DNA from: Pararhizobium sp.
Lineage (GTDB): Bacteria; Pseudomonadota; Alphaproteobacteria; Rhizobiales; Rhizobiaceae
Length of the DNA stretch: 64,000 bases
Direction: 5' to 3'
Assembly (NCBI GenBank): GCA_017794825.1
Contig: CP051237.1
Location: 1,302,001-1,366,000, forward strand
Position numbers and translations under genes: made by a program. A model generated the notes under the pieces. The model made no database searches, was not told the DNA's origin, and saw nothing but the letters and a program-made list of their open reading frames with translations. Shown piece after piece: positions 25,584-35,308 of this stretch (its first letter is position 1; every line of letters starts with the position of its first letter).

Positions 25584-27773
25584 TCACCACTTCGCGAACA
25601 TTCTGAACTCGAACGAACGGCCTTCTCCGTAGCTGCAGGTATAGACGCCCTGGCACCCGGATACATATCGCGTATCGGCGATATTCGTCACGTTGAGATC
25701 TGCGCCCCAGTTCTCCCTTTCATAGCCGATCTTCGCGTCGAAGAGCGTGGCGGCGGGAACCTTCAGCGTATTTTCGTTGTCTACCCAGGACGATCCCTGA
25801 TACCGGATTCCGCCGCCAATTGTCAGCCCTTCGAGCCTGCCTGTAGGAACCCTGTAATTCAGGAAAATCGAAGCCAGTTGCTCCGGAATCAGATAAGGCG
25901 TGTTGCCGACAATCGCCGTATTGCTGTCCTCCGTTATCTCCAGATCATATGCCGTGAATGCTGCAACGAGATTAAGGCTGTTGGTGATGTTGGCCTGCGC
26001 CTCGAATTCGAATCCGCGAGAATTGACGGCGCCGATCTGCGTTTCTGCTCCGAACGGACCTGTAACGACATTCTTCTTGGTCAGATCGAACCAGGACACC
26101 GTGAACAGGCCGTTGAACCAGGTCGGCTGATACTTCAGGCCAATCTCGTATTGCTCGCCGGATTCAGGCTCGAAGAAATCGACCTCCGAAGAAGAACCGA
26201 CAAGTGGATCGAAGAACGTCGAGGCGCTCGCGTAGGGCGTCAGTCCGTTTTCGAAAACATAGGCAATTCCGGCGCGGCCGGACCAGGCGTCAACCTCGCC
26301 GCTATATTCCGGCGTCCCCGTCGCTTCAGTGTCGACGTAGTCGTAGCGCCCGTTCAAGGTGACAATCCAGCCGTCGCCGAATCGGATCTGATCCTGAACG
26401 TACAATCCGACCTGCTGCTGGACGACGCTCTGATCGATATAGGGGGAAGGCGCGGGCTGCGGAGCGCCATAGATCGGTCTGGTGACGCTGATCGGCGTTC
26501 CGATCGCCGAGGCCTGCACCTGATCGAGACCGAAATACTGATAGTCTAAACCGAAGAGCAGTTCGTGGCTGACAGGGCCGGTCTGCACCTCGCCTTCAAG
26601 CTGATTGTCGATCTGGAAAGTGTTGATTTTCGTGTCATGTTCGAAAACGATGCGACTGAACTCTGGATTCGGCAAAACCGGCGTTGCGGAGAACCCGGAG
26701 TAACCGAACGGATAGAGATTGAATTCGTGGATGTCGGCATAGCCGTATCTGGCGTTCTGCCGCACCGTCCAGTCATTGTCGAAAGTATGCTCGAATTCGT
26801 ATCCGACCATGTATTGCTGGCGCAGATAGTCGTCGAGACCGGGCTCGGTGTAGTTGGCGTTCCGGTCAATGTAGCCGAATGACGCCGGTTCGACGGTTCC
26901 CGTGAAGGGCAGGAAGCTCGCCGCCCCGTGAATTTCGTCGACGTAGGTGATGTTCGCAAGAATGGTGAGGCTCGTCTCCTCATCCGGCGACCATCGGATC
27001 GACGGTGAAATGGAGCCGCGGAAACCTTCCTGAAAGTCGAAATAGCCATTGCCGCCGAGGACGCGGCCCGATACCCGATAGTCGAAATATTCGTTGACGC
27101 TGTCGCCGAAGTCGAAGCCCAGATAGGCCGTTCCGGCGTCGTTGACGCCGAATTCCGTATAGCGAAGACGCTCGCCTGTCGGCATTTTGCTGATGTAGTT
27201 GACAATGCCGCCCGGGCTGCTGCCGCCATAAAGAACCGAGGAAGCGCCTCTCAGCACGTCGATCTGTTCGAGATTGAAGCTGTCGACGTAAAAAGCCCCG
27301 AAACCATAGCCATAGAGCTGCAATCCATCGAGGAAGACGCCGGTTTGCGTGATATCGAATCCACGCAGGTAAAACCAGTTCGTATCGCTGTCCGGACCAA
27401 AGGGTTGCGCGAATATGCCGGCGGTGTAGCGCAGCGCTTCATCCGCCGTCTGAGCGCCCTGATCGTCCATCTGCTGGCGCGTGACGACCGAAACGGATTG
27501 CGGGATTTCCAATATCGGTGTGTCGGTTTTTGAGCCGGTCGCCGTTGCGCCGACGACATAGCCCTGTGTTTGCGTATCGTTACTTTCTCCTCCGGCGGCT
27601 GCGGACGCATTTCCGGACTGTCGCTCTCCCTGCCCCTCTACAACGATGCTGCGAAGAACCGTTTCCCCGTCGCTCTGTTCGACGACCGCGTCCTGAGCCT
27701 GGCCGATCACCGGCCAGATAAACATAACCGCAGCTGCGCCGAAACCGGCGGCTGTTGTGCAAGCATTCTTCAT
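25584..27773 (-). CDS. TonB-dependent siderophore receptor (system B, receptor 1)
   Basis: A 729-residue outer-membrane ferric-siderophore receptor. The signal peptide ends near 'VIGQAQ' (about 27). A linker is followed by the plug about 75-200 ('ILEIPQSVSVVTRQQMDDQGA', 'QIDVLRGASSVLYGGSSPGGI') and a barrel ending in 'FEFRMFAKW', with a terminal aromatic residue. It resembles hydroxamate receptors of the FhuA/FoxA class. It lacks an STN domain, so it should not signal through FecI/FecR. An exact IRO-like box lies 66 bases upstream, and the AraC-type regulator gene is directly upstream on the same strand. Confidence 0.93.
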   Translation of the reverse strand: MKNACTTAAGFGAAAVMFIWPVIGQAQDAVVEQSDGETVLRSIVVEGQGERQSGNASAAAGGESNDTQTQGYVVGATATGSKTDTPILEIPQSVSVVTRQQMDDQGAQTADEALRYTAGIFAQPFGPDSDTNWFYLRGFDITQTGVFLDGLQLYGYGFGAFYVDSFNLEQIDVLRGASSVLYGGSSPGGIVNYISKMPTGERLRYTEFGVNDAGTAYLGFDFGDSVNEYFDYRVSGRVLGGNGYFDFQEGFRGSISPSIRWSPDEETSLTILANITYVDEIHGAASFLPFTGTVEPASFGYIDRNANYTEPGLDDYLRQQYMVGYEFEHTFDNDWTVRQNARYGYADIHEFNLYPFGYSGFSATPVLPNPEFSRIVFEHDTKINTFQIDNQLEGEVQTGPVSHELLFGLDYQYFGLDQVQASAIGTPISVTRPIYGAPQPAPSPYIDQSVVQQQVGLYVQDQIRFGDGWIVTLNGRYDYVDTEATGTPEYSGEVDAWSGRAGIAYVFENGLTPYASASTFFDPLVGSSSEVDFFEPESGEQYEIGLKYQPTWFNGLFTVSWFDLTKKNVVTGPFGAETQIGAVNSRGFEFEAQANITNSLNLVAAFTAYDLEITEDSNTAIVGNTPYLIPEQLASIFLNYRVPTGRLEGLTIGGGIRYQGSSWVDNENTLKVPAATLFDAKIGYERENWGADLNVTNIADTRYVSGCQGVYTCSYGEGRSFEFRMFAKW

Positions 27774-27838
27774 TTACGCTACCCCGTCGAAATATGCCGC
27801 ACCAACATGCCCCGATGCGGCAAGGCAATAATATAAGT

Positions 27839-27853
27839 TGACCTTTTAATTCA
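27839..27853. promoter_or_regulatory. IRO-like box (TGA-N9-TCA) upstream of receptor B1
   Basis: TGACCTTTTAATTCA is an exact TGA-N9-TCA match, extended to TTGA...TCAA, 66 bases before the receptor start. The preceding ATATAAGT is identical to that before the fecI box at 19854-19868. Confidence 0.6.
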
Positions 27854-27910
27854 AATTTTTACGCGGTTATTGAACGCAATTTCGGTGTTTTGAATGAAAT
27901 TTGGACGAAT

Positions 27911-28792
27911 TCAATCGCGACGACTTTTGCGCCAGACTTGCGGCGTCACCCCGGAAAACCGTCGAAATACGCGCGTTAGGTGGGCTTGGTCGGAAAAGCC
28001 GGCGGCCGCCGCCGTTGCACTGAGCGATAGGTTCGTGTTCTCCAGCATATGCTTTGCGCGATTCACCCGCGCGCGCATCTGCCAGCGATGCGGAGGCACG
28101 CCCGTCGTCATCTTGAACGCGTGGCAGAAATAGGCTGGTGACAAACCGGAAAGTCCTGCGAGTTCCTCCAGTCTGATCGACCGGGCGCAATTGTCCTCGA
28201 TATATTCGATTGCCCGACGCAAATGGTGCGGCGCAAGCTTGCCTTTTGACCCCGAAAAATGTCGTTCCACCTGCATGAGCGCCACAACAATTGCGCATAT
28301 CAGGCTGTCGCCATAAAGATCATGAAGACTGTCCGGATTCTCGCACTCGCTCGCGATGATACGGGCCAGTGAAAGGACACGCTCGTCGTTGAACATGAGA
28401 CGCGGTTCGTCCAGAGCGCCCGGTTTCAATTCATCAAGAAGGCGCGTCGACAATTTCGCAACGTCAAGATGCAGATCGAGATGCCTCAGATAGGAGATGT
28501 CCTCGATACTCGACCAGACCCGAAAACCCGCTGGAATATAGGACAGCGGATTTGCCGTCCGTTCCGTGGATATCGCGTTTTTTCGCGAAGCGGTTACATC
28601 CATGCCGCCTGTTCCGGACTGGTCGAGCACCACAACGAGGCGTGGCGCGTGGGAGACGTATTCTCCGCGCGCCCCGGGATGGCATTCGACATCCCACAGA
28701 TCCGCAACCGCGCCATTGAAGAACCGCAGCCTCACGTCTCCGATTACAGTCAGACCTTCGACCTCGCTTTCCATTCGCGGGTGGAATGTCAT
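27911..28792 (-). CDS. AraC family transcriptional regulator
   Basis: A regulator of 293 residues from the ATG at 28792; the frame is open to a TTG at 28855 and inner ATGs exist, so the start is uncertain. The 28855 start is unlikely because it falls inside an IRO-like box. The N-terminal ~180 residues are a probable ligand or cupin-like sensing domain. The C-terminal ~100 residues are the paired AraC helix-turn-helix ('IRLEELAGLSGLSPAYFCHAFK', 'LSLSATAAAAGFSDQAHLTRVF'). It lies between two TonB receptor genes, one downstream in the same direction and one divergent, and likely activates one or both when the siderophore is present. Confidence 0.9.
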   Translation of the reverse strand: MTFHPRMESEVEGLTVIGDVRLRFFNGAVADLWDVECHPGARGEYVSHAPRLVVVLDQSGTGGMDVTASRKNAISTERTANPLSYIPAGFRVWSSIEDISYLRHLDLHLDVAKLSTRLLDELKPGALDEPRLMFNDERVLSLARIIASECENPDSLHDLYGDSLICAIVVALMQVERHFSGSKGKLAPHHLRRAIEYIEDNCARSIRLEELAGLSGLSPAYFCHAFKMTTGVPPHRWQMRARVNRAKHMLENTNLSLSATAAAAGFSDQAHLTRVFRRFSGVTPQVWRKSRRD

Positions 28793-28839
28793 CGTCGGCA
28801 AACCCCATAAATACTGTTGCACAATCATTTGCATAAACA

Positions 28840-28854
28840 TGACTTTGATAGTCA
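28840..28854. promoter_or_regulatory. IRO-like box (TGA-N9-TCA) between AraC gene and receptor B2
   Basis: TGACTTTGATAGTCA is an exact TGA-N9-TCA match in the divergent region. It is about 230 bases before the receptor B2 start and about 50 bases before the likely AraC start, so it could serve either. Confidence 0.5.
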
Positions 28855-29090
28855 AGACAAGATTTGGGTAGGACGCCCATTATTGTTGACTCCGATAGTA
28901 AAGTTTTCTAAGCGAAACAGGAGCAATCGTCATAATGCGCTGCAACATAGGCCGCCTTTTCTTATCATGCTGTCTCGCGCGTTGTGTCGGCACATTTCAT
29001 ATCGGAGTTTCCAGCATTTTGAGAAATTCCCGCATATTTCACGTACAGGCATTGAGGGGACATGCATTGACCGGGATCATCAGGCAGAAA

Positions 29091-31391
29091 ATGAAATCCA
29101 GACGAACGGCGCTAGCCTGTGGCTGCGCCTTCATATGCTTTGCGCCGGGTGTAACTTCTACGTTTGCGCAAGACAACCAGACTGTTCTCGACACCATTGT
29201 GGTTGAAGCCGAGACGCAACCGGGAACCGCAACCGGCGACTCGACTGACACCGCGTTGTCCGTCGAGGAAAATCCTCTGGGGCCGACCGACGGATTGTTT
29301 GCGACGACCGCGACCACGGCAACGCGTCTCGGCGTTCCGATCAACGAGACCCCGCGATCGATCACAGTGATAACGCGCGAACAGTTGGAAGATCAGGGCG
29401 CTCAGTCCGTTGAGGAGGCGATCAGCTACACGCCAGGCGTCCTGACGGAAGGCTACGGACTCGATACGCGCTATGACTCTTATGCGATTCGCGGCTTCGA
29501 ACAACAGAACCAAGGCACTTACCGAGACGGAATGCCGTTGAGAACATTGAATTTCTCCGGCTGGAGAACGGAGATGTTCGGTGTCGAACGTATCGAGGTG
29601 CTGCGCGGTCCGACCGCCGATCTCTATGGCGCCAACCAGCCGGGCGGCATCGTCAACATTATCTCCAAGCGGCCTCAGGAAGAGTTCAGCGTCGAGGTGC
29701 AGGCCGGCATTGCATACGACACGGAATCCGAGATCGGAATCGATGTCACAGGTCCGATCGGCGACTTGCCGATCTACTACCGGTTCATAGGCCTTTTGGG
29801 GTACGAAGACACGCGTTACGACGAAATTGAAGGCGATCGTATCTATATTGCTCCGTCGATCACCTTCGCGCCGACGGAAGACACCAGTCTGACGATCTTC
29901 GGACAATACCAGAAAGACAAGATACCGGATTCCTACCAGTTGCTGCCCGAATACGGCACGCAGCTATACAATCCGATCGCACGTTACGGCCCCGACACCT
30001 TTACCGGCGACAAGCACATCGCGGACATTGAGTCGGAACAGTCCTACGTCGCCTATGAATTTGAACACAGCTTCTCGGACGCTCTGACCTTCCGAAGCCG
30101 CGGACGATATGGGCAAGTGGAATGGGACAACGACAACGTTTTCAATGCAGCGTCCTTCTCGAGCGCCGCCCTGCTCGGATTTGGAGATCCAACCGCCGTT
30201 GACTCCGTGATTCGCACCGACTTCCAGGTCGAGGACACGACTACTGATTCAGCGATCGACGCCGCACTCGAATTCAAAATAGAAAACGAGCGTGTCGACA
30301 GCCGGTTTCTGGTCGGCGTCGATTACTACTACGCGAAGTCGGACAGCACACAGACATACACCTATCGCGACGAACTCAATCTGCTGACCGGAGCCACAAG
30401 CAACATTGTCGGCACGTTGAATCCGCTGCTTGCGCTGCCGCAGATTGTTGAAAACGATGTGACTCAGGAGCAGACCGGCGTCTTTATCCTCAATCACACC
30501 AAGATCGATGATTCCTGGATATTGTCCGGTGGCCTGCGATATGACTGGATAGAAACCACCACAGACTACGACTACACGATAAACGGCGTCATTCCCGTGG
30601 AGAGCTTTGACAGCACCGCAAAAGACAGCGCTCTCAGCGGCAGCATCGGACTGGCCTACGAAACAGATTTCGGACTGACGCCTTACGCCAACTACGTCAA
30701 TTCGTTTTCTGCGCCTCCAGGCGGAATAGACGAGGATGGCAATCCGCTGAAGGCGGAAACCGCACGGCAATACGAACTCGGATTTCACTACAGCCTTCCA
30801 AATACCGCCAGCACTCTTTCCGTCGCCCTGTTCGATATCGAAAAGAGCAATATCGCGACGAGCAGCCTTTCCGTTCCGGGCACGTTCGTTCAAACGGGCG
30901 AGGCGAGATCTCGTGGCATCGAGATCGGTGGACAGTGGGACCTGCCCGGAAACTTCTCGGCGATCACCACCTACACATATCTCGATACGGAAATCACGGA
31001 TGATCCGGTTTACCAGGGTAACGAACTGCCTTTCGCACCGCACAACATGGCGTCGGCATGGCTGAAATATGATTTCGTCGGGAACGTGCTCGAAGGCCTG
31101 AGCGTCGCCGGCGGCGTACGTTATGTGGGCGAGCGCTACAGCGACAACGCCAATGATTACAAGATGGATCCGTACACGCTTTTTGATGCGGCTCTTATCT
31201 ACGAGAAAGAAAATTTCAAGGCGGCGCTCACAGCGCGCAACCTGTTCGATACGGAGTATGTAAGCTTCTGTGCGGATTCGTTCCTTGCAACGCAGGCTCC
31301 CGGAGCGCTTGGTCCTCTGGACGCCTATTCCAGCAATTGCAGCTACGGCAAGGGACTTGAACTCGAATTCAAAGTATCCGCAAAATTCTGA
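29091..31391 (+). CDS. TonB-dependent siderophore receptor (system B, receptor 2)
   Basis: A second outer-membrane ferric-siderophore receptor, about 766 residues from the ATG at 29091, which begins a good signal peptide ('MKSRRTALACGCAFICF', cleavage near 'STFAQD'). A TTG at 29067 has a better ribosome site (GAGGGG, 7-base gap) and would add 8 residues; the open frame back to 28935 is not needed. The plug has 'NETPRSITVITREQLEDQGA' and 'IEVLRGPTADLYGANQPGGI', and the barrel ends 'LELEFKVSAKF'. It has no STN domain. It heads an operon with a complete ABC importer and a siderophore-interacting protein, so this receptor probably feeds that importer. Confidence 0.92.
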   Translation: MKSRRTALACGCAFICFAPGVTSTFAQDNQTVLDTIVVEAETQPGTATGDSTDTALSVEENPLGPTDGLFATTATTATRLGVPINETPRSITVITREQLEDQGAQSVEEAISYTPGVLTEGYGLDTRYDSYAIRGFEQQNQGTYRDGMPLRTLNFSGWRTEMFGVERIEVLRGPTADLYGANQPGGIVNIISKRPQEEFSVEVQAGIAYDTESEIGIDVTGPIGDLPIYYRFIGLLGYEDTRYDEIEGDRIYIAPSITFAPTEDTSLTIFGQYQKDKIPDSYQLLPEYGTQLYNPIARYGPDTFTGDKHIADIESEQSYVAYEFEHSFSDALTFRSRGRYGQVEWDNDNVFNAASFSSAALLGFGDPTAVDSVIRTDFQVEDTTTDSAIDAALEFKIENERVDSRFLVGVDYYYAKSDSTQTYTYRDELNLLTGATSNIVGTLNPLLALPQIVENDVTQEQTGVFILNHTKIDDSWILSGGLRYDWIETTTDYDYTINGVIPVESFDSTAKDSALSGSIGLAYETDFGLTPYANYVNSFSAPPGGIDEDGNPLKAETARQYELGFHYSLPNTASTLSVALFDIEKSNIATSSLSVPGTFVQTGEARSRGIEIGGQWDLPGNFSAITTYTYLDTEITDDPVYQGNELPFAPHNMASAWLKYDFVGNVLEGLSVAGGVRYVGERYSDNANDYKMDPYTLFDAALIYEKENFKAALTARNLFDTEYVSFCADSFLATQAPGALGPLDAYSSNCSYGKGLELEFKVSAKF

Positions 31392-31398
31392 ACCATCC

Positions 31399-32439
31399 AT
31401 GAGCCCGTTCGCCTGTTATATGTTTGTAAATCGCTTTCGACGGGCTCTGATGCATCGAATGTCCTGTGCATCTGTGACATCCGCGCTCTGTGTTTTTCTG
31501 CTGCTTGCGACCGGATCCGGCGTCCCGGCTTCGGAGCCGAAAGTCATCGAACACCGCTTCGGAACGACTCGAATCGACGAGAAGCCTGAAAGGGTCGTGT
31601 CTCTCAGCTTTATTGGCCATGATTTTCTGCTCGCGCTCGGCGTCAAGCCGGTCGCGCTGAGACACTGGTACGGTGATCATCCTTACGGCGTCTGGCCATG
31701 GGCTCAGGAAGCGCTTGGAGACGCGACGCCGATCGTCATGCGCGGCGCAATCGACATCGAGCGAATTGCAAGCCTGAAGCCCGACCTGATCGTCGGACAG
31801 TGGTCCGGCATGACGGAAGCGGAGTATCAGGTGCTTTCGAAAATCGCGCCGACGATCGCGCCGAAGAAAGGATTTGGCGATTACGGCATGACCTGGCGGG
31901 ACATGTTGCGTGTTCTCGGAGAGGCGACATGGCGCGAAAGCGAGGCTGAAAACACGATCGCTGCGCTTGATTCCCGTATACAGAACATTCGCGACAACCA
32001 TCCGGACTGGCAAGGCCAGACGGCGTCGGTTGTTTGGCCTGGCCAGATCGGCGCTTACACGTCCGGAGATATTCGCGGACTTCTGCTGGAAGAACTCGGC
32101 CTCGTCATACCGGACTCGATCGATACTCTTGCAGGCGATGGCGTTTACTACGTCATGATATCCGAGGAAGACCTCTCCCCGATCGACACGGACGCGCTGA
32201 TTTGGCTCAACAGCGAAAAGGACAACCCGCTGCTGGATTCGATCCTGCTGCGCAAGACCTTGCGCGCCCATCGCGAGGGACGCGAGATCTATTCCGACGG
32301 ATTGCTGTCCGGGGCGCTATCGCATTCGAGCCCGCTGTCCCTCGACTACGCTCTGGACCGTCTTGTGCCGCTTCTCGAGGCCGCGGTTGACGGAGATCCC
32401 TCCACTTCCGCCCCCACGGACAAGGAGCCTGGTCTGTGA
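31399..32439 (+). CDS. Iron-siderophore ABC importer, periplasmic binding protein (system B)
   Basis: A FecB/FepB-like binding protein, 346 residues from the ATG at 31399, 7 bases after the receptor stop. Inner ATGs at 31450 and 31459 lie closer to the hydrophobic signal segment ('VTSALCVFLLLATGSGVPA'), so the N terminus is uncertain. The mature part has 'RVVSLSFIGHDFLLALGVKPVA', 'IERIASLKPDLIVGQWSGM' and the class III pattern throughout. The stop overlaps the GTG start of the first permease by 4 bases. Expected partners are receptor B2 outside and the FecCD pair inside. Confidence 0.9.
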   Translation: MSPFACYMFVNRFRRALMHRMSCASVTSALCVFLLLATGSGVPASEPKVIEHRFGTTRIDEKPERVVSLSFIGHDFLLALGVKPVALRHWYGDHPYGVWPWAQEALGDATPIVMRGAIDIERIASLKPDLIVGQWSGMTEAEYQVLSKIAPTIAPKKGFGDYGMTWRDMLRVLGEATWRESEAENTIAALDSRIQNIRDNHPDWQGQTASVVWPGQIGAYTSGDIRGLLLEELGLVIPDSIDTLAGDGVYYVMISEEDLSPIDTDALIWLNSEKDNPLLDSILLRKTLRAHREGREIYSDGLLSGALSHSSPLSLDYALDRLVPLLEAAVDGDPSTSAPTDKEPGL

Positions 32440-33476
32440 GCAGCGTTTCCGCTCCAAACCGACCAGTTTTGCCGCTGGAAATAGGGCATCAGGGCCTGAT
32501 CTTTGCGGGCATCTTGGCGATGCTGGCGGTGCTCGCATTCGCGGCCCTCGTCATTGGAACCAGATACGTTCCGATCTCGGACGCAATTGACGCCTTTCTC
32601 CATTACGATCCGGACAATCCCGACCATATCGTAATCCGCCTGATGCGATTACCGAGACTGATCGCCGGCGTCCTTGTCGGCGCCGCGCTGGCGGCCGCCG
32701 GCGCTCTCATTCAGGACATGACGCGCAACCCGCTGGCGGATCCGGGATTGCTGGGCGTCAACGCCGGTGCATCCTTCGGCGTCGTCCTCGCCATCTGGGG
32801 CCTTCAGATGAGCGATCCGGGACAATTCATCTGGCCCGCACTGATCGGCGCCGGCGTCGCCGGGTTTGTGGTCTACACGATCGGCTCCGCCGGCAGCGGT
32901 TCTGCAACGCCCTTGCGCGCCATTCTTGCGGGCGCGGCGCTGAGCGCCCTGCTCTTTTCCCTGATCAAGGCCCTGTTGCTGGTAAGCAGGCAAAGCTTGG
33001 ACGTATACAGATTCTGGATCGTCGGCTCCCTTGATGGCATCGGCTTCGACGACATAACCCCGTTGCTTCCCTTCTTCGCCGTGGGATTTGTCGCAGCGCT
33101 TGCAGGCGCACGCGCGCTGGACGCCATTCTGTTGGGCGACGACGTTGCGCGTTCGCTCGGAGTCAATCTCAAGCTCACGAGGGTCTGGAATACGATGACG
33201 ATCACCTGCCTGTGCGGCGGCGCTGTGGCTCTCGCCGGTCCAATCGGCTTTGTCGGCCTTGTGGTTCCGCACATCGCCCGGGCGCTCTTCGGCGTCAATA
33301 CGGTGGGCGTCGTGTTTTTCGGCGCGTTGCTCGGCGCGTGCCTGGTGCTGGCTTCGGATATCGTAGGGCGACTGGTTTTTGCCCACGACGATCTGCAGGT
33401 CGGCGTCGTCATCGCATTCGTCGGAGCGCCGGTTCTGATCTGGCTGATTCGCCGCACCCGGATCATGCGCCAATGA
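32436..33476 (+). CDS. Iron-siderophore ABC importer, permease 1 (FecCD family, system B)
   Basis: The first inner-membrane channel subunit of system B, 346 residues starting with GTG in a 4-base overlap with the binding-protein stop. FecCD landmarks are 'LMRLPRLIAGVLVGAALAAAGA', 'RNPLADPGLLGVNAGASFG' and 'GPIGFVGLVVPHIARALFG'. About ten membrane helices are expected. It shares a 4-base ATGA overlap with the second permease. Confidence 0.93.
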   Translation: MSSVSAPNRPVLPLEIGHQGLIFAGILAMLAVLAFAALVIGTRYVPISDAIDAFLHYDPDNPDHIVIRLMRLPRLIAGVLVGAALAAAGALIQDMTRNPLADPGLLGVNAGASFGVVLAIWGLQMSDPGQFIWPALIGAGVAGFVVYTIGSAGSGSATPLRAILAGAALSALLFSLIKALLLVSRQSLDVYRFWIVGSLDGIGFDDITPLLPFFAVGFVAALAGARALDAILLGDDVARSLGVNLKLTRVWNTMTITCLCGGAVALAGPIGFVGLVVPHIARALFGVNTVGVVFFGALLGACLVLASDIVGRLVFAHDDLQVGVVIAFVGAPVLIWLIRRTRIMRQ

Positions 33477-34507
33477 CCGGGCTTCGCAAAACCATGCAGA
33501 TCGGCTCGCTGGCGATCCGGTACGATCGGGCGGCGGCGATTGGAGCGCTGATCCTTCTTGCCGCCACCGGGGCGCTTGCCATTCTCGCGCTTTCGATCGG
33601 CGGATATCCTCTCGGCTTCAACGGCCTTGTCGCAGCAGTGTCAGGCAGGCTTGAGGGAATGGATTCCCTCATTCTGCTTGATGTGCGTTTGCCGCGACTG
33701 GCAGCCGCAATCATATCCGGACTTGCGCTCGGCGCTGCAGGCGCATTGTTCCAGGCCTTGCTGCGCAATCCTTTGGCGACGCCGGACATACTCGGCTTTA
33801 CCGCCGGCGCAGGATGCGGCGCCGTGGCGGTCGCAGGCGCAGGCGGCGCTTCAGCCTGGCTTCTCACCGGCGCGTTGTCGGGCGGCATAGTCGCAGCCGC
33901 CGCGACTTTTCTGTTCGCCTACAAGGGCGGCCTTTCGGTCTATCGCCTCGTGTTGGTCGGCGTTGGCATGAGTTTTCTCTTTTCCGGCGTTACCGACTAT
34001 CTGCTCAGCCGCACCGACCTCCTGACCGCCGCGGACGCGGCGAAGTGGCTTGCGGGCTCCATCAATGTCCAGGGCTGGTCCGGGATCGCCATCCCGGCCG
34101 CACTGACGCTTCTCATGCTGCCGCTCGTTGTCTGGCTGCAATTCCTGCTTGACCGCATGAGACTTGGCGACGACATGGCGGTGGCGCTCGGCGTCCCCGT
34201 GAACGCCGCGCGTTGGCTGGTCGCTCTGACGGGCATCGCGCTGACCGCAATCGCAGTCAGCGTGGCGGGACCCCTGCCATTCGTGGCCTTCATTTCCGGG
34301 CCGATTGCAAAACGCTTTGTGGGAACCGGTTCCGCGACTGTTATCCCGGCCAGTCTCGTCGGCGCTTTCGTCACGGTGGCTGCGGATATAGCGGCGCGAA
34401 ACCTGCTCGGTTTCGTCCAGCTTCCGACCGGCATATTCACTGCCCTCGTTGGCGCGCCCTATTTTCTCGCGCTTCTCTTCCTGAGAAGCAAAAGTGGACA
34501 AATCTGA
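33473..34507 (+). CDS. Iron-siderophore ABC importer, permease 2 (FecCD family, system B)
   Basis: The second channel subunit of system B, 344 residues from the ATG at 33473; the longer open frame to 33212 lies inside permease 1 and is an artefact. Typical wording includes 'VRLPRLAAAIISGLALGAAGA', 'RNPLATPDILGFTAGAG' and 'VAGPLPFVAFISGPIAKRFVG'. The replacement of the usual 'PHIAR' by 'GPIAK' in the coupling region matches FepG/FatC-like partners in such pairs. It overlaps the ATPase gene by one base (TGATG). Confidence 0.92.
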   Translation: MTGLRKTMQIGSLAIRYDRAAAIGALILLAATGALAILALSIGGYPLGFNGLVAAVSGRLEGMDSLILLDVRLPRLAAAIISGLALGAAGALFQALLRNPLATPDILGFTAGAGCGAVAVAGAGGASAWLLTGALSGGIVAAAATFLFAYKGGLSVYRLVLVGVGMSFLFSGVTDYLLSRTDLLTAADAAKWLAGSINVQGWSGIAIPAALTLLMLPLVVWLQFLLDRMRLGDDMAVALGVPVNAARWLVALTGIALTAIAVSVAGPLPFVAFISGPIAKRFVGTGSATVIPASLVGAFVTVAADIAARNLLGFVQLPTGIFTALVGAPYFLALLFLRSKSGQI

Positions 34508-35298
34508 TGACGATCGAGAAGCAGCAGGATCGCCTCGGGGCGCAAAACCTGACCGTGGCCTATGGCGCCAACACCGTTCTGCCGGACATGACCCTGTCCA
34601 TCCCCGACAATGAAGTGACGGTGATCATCGGTCCGAATGCATGCGGCAAGTCGACATTCCTGCGCAGTCTCGCGCGTCTCGTCAGCCCGTCGGGCGGCCA
34701 GGTGGTCCTCGACGGCAAAAATCTTGCGAAACATCCCAGCCGGGAAGTTGCCCGCACACTCGCAATCTTGCCGCAAATCCAGTCGACGCCAGACGGCATT
34801 CGCGTCCGTGATCTCGTCGAAAGAGGCCGGATTCCCTATCAGTCGATATTGCGGCAATGGTCCCGCGCCGACGACGACGCCGTCGCGCGGGCGCTTGAGA
34901 TGACGGGATTGAGCGATCATGCGGAGCGCTACGTGCAGGATCTTTCCGGAGGCCAGCGTCAACGCGCCTGGATCGCCCTTTGTCTGGCCCAGGATACCGG
35001 AATCCTCCTGCTTGACGAACCGACCACCTTTCTGGATATCGCCCATCAGATCGAGGTCCTCGAACTGATCCGCAAACTCAATCGCGAGAACGGGCGCACA
35101 ATCGCCATGGTCCTTCACGACGTCAATCTCGCCGCGCGCTACGCCGACCATATGGTCGCGCTCAAAGACGGACAGGTTTTCAGCAGCGGCCGCCCCGAAG
35201 AGATCATTACCGAAGCGATGATGGTTGATGTTTTCGACCTTCGATGCAAGGTATTGCCTGATCCCGTCCGCAACACGCCGATGATAGTGCCTTTGTAG
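34507..35298 (+). CDS. Iron-siderophore ABC importer, ATP-binding protein (system B)
   Basis: The FepC/FhuC-type ATPase of system B, 263 residues from the ATG at 34507. Walker A reads 'GPNACGKST' (about 43-51), followed by 'LSGGQRQRAWIALCLAQ', Walker B 'GILLLDEPTTFLD' and the switch 'LHDVNLAARYADHM'. The Ala in place of the common Gly in Walker A ('NACGKS') is seen in several siderophore ATPases. The siderophore-interacting protein gene starts 10 bases after its stop, completing the operon. Confidence 0.94.
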   Translation: MTIEKQQDRLGAQNLTVAYGANTVLPDMTLSIPDNEVTVIIGPNACGKSTFLRSLARLVSPSGGQVVLDGKNLAKHPSREVARTLAILPQIQSTPDGIRVRDLVERGRIPYQSILRQWSRADDDAVARALEMTGLSDHAERYVQDLSGGQRQRAWIALCLAQDTGILLLDEPTTFLDIAHQIEVLELIRKLNRENGRTIAMVLHDVNLAARYADHMVALKDGQVFSSGRPEEIITEAMMVDVFDLRCKVLPDPVRNTPMIVPL

Positions 35299-35308
35299 AA
35301 AGACAATC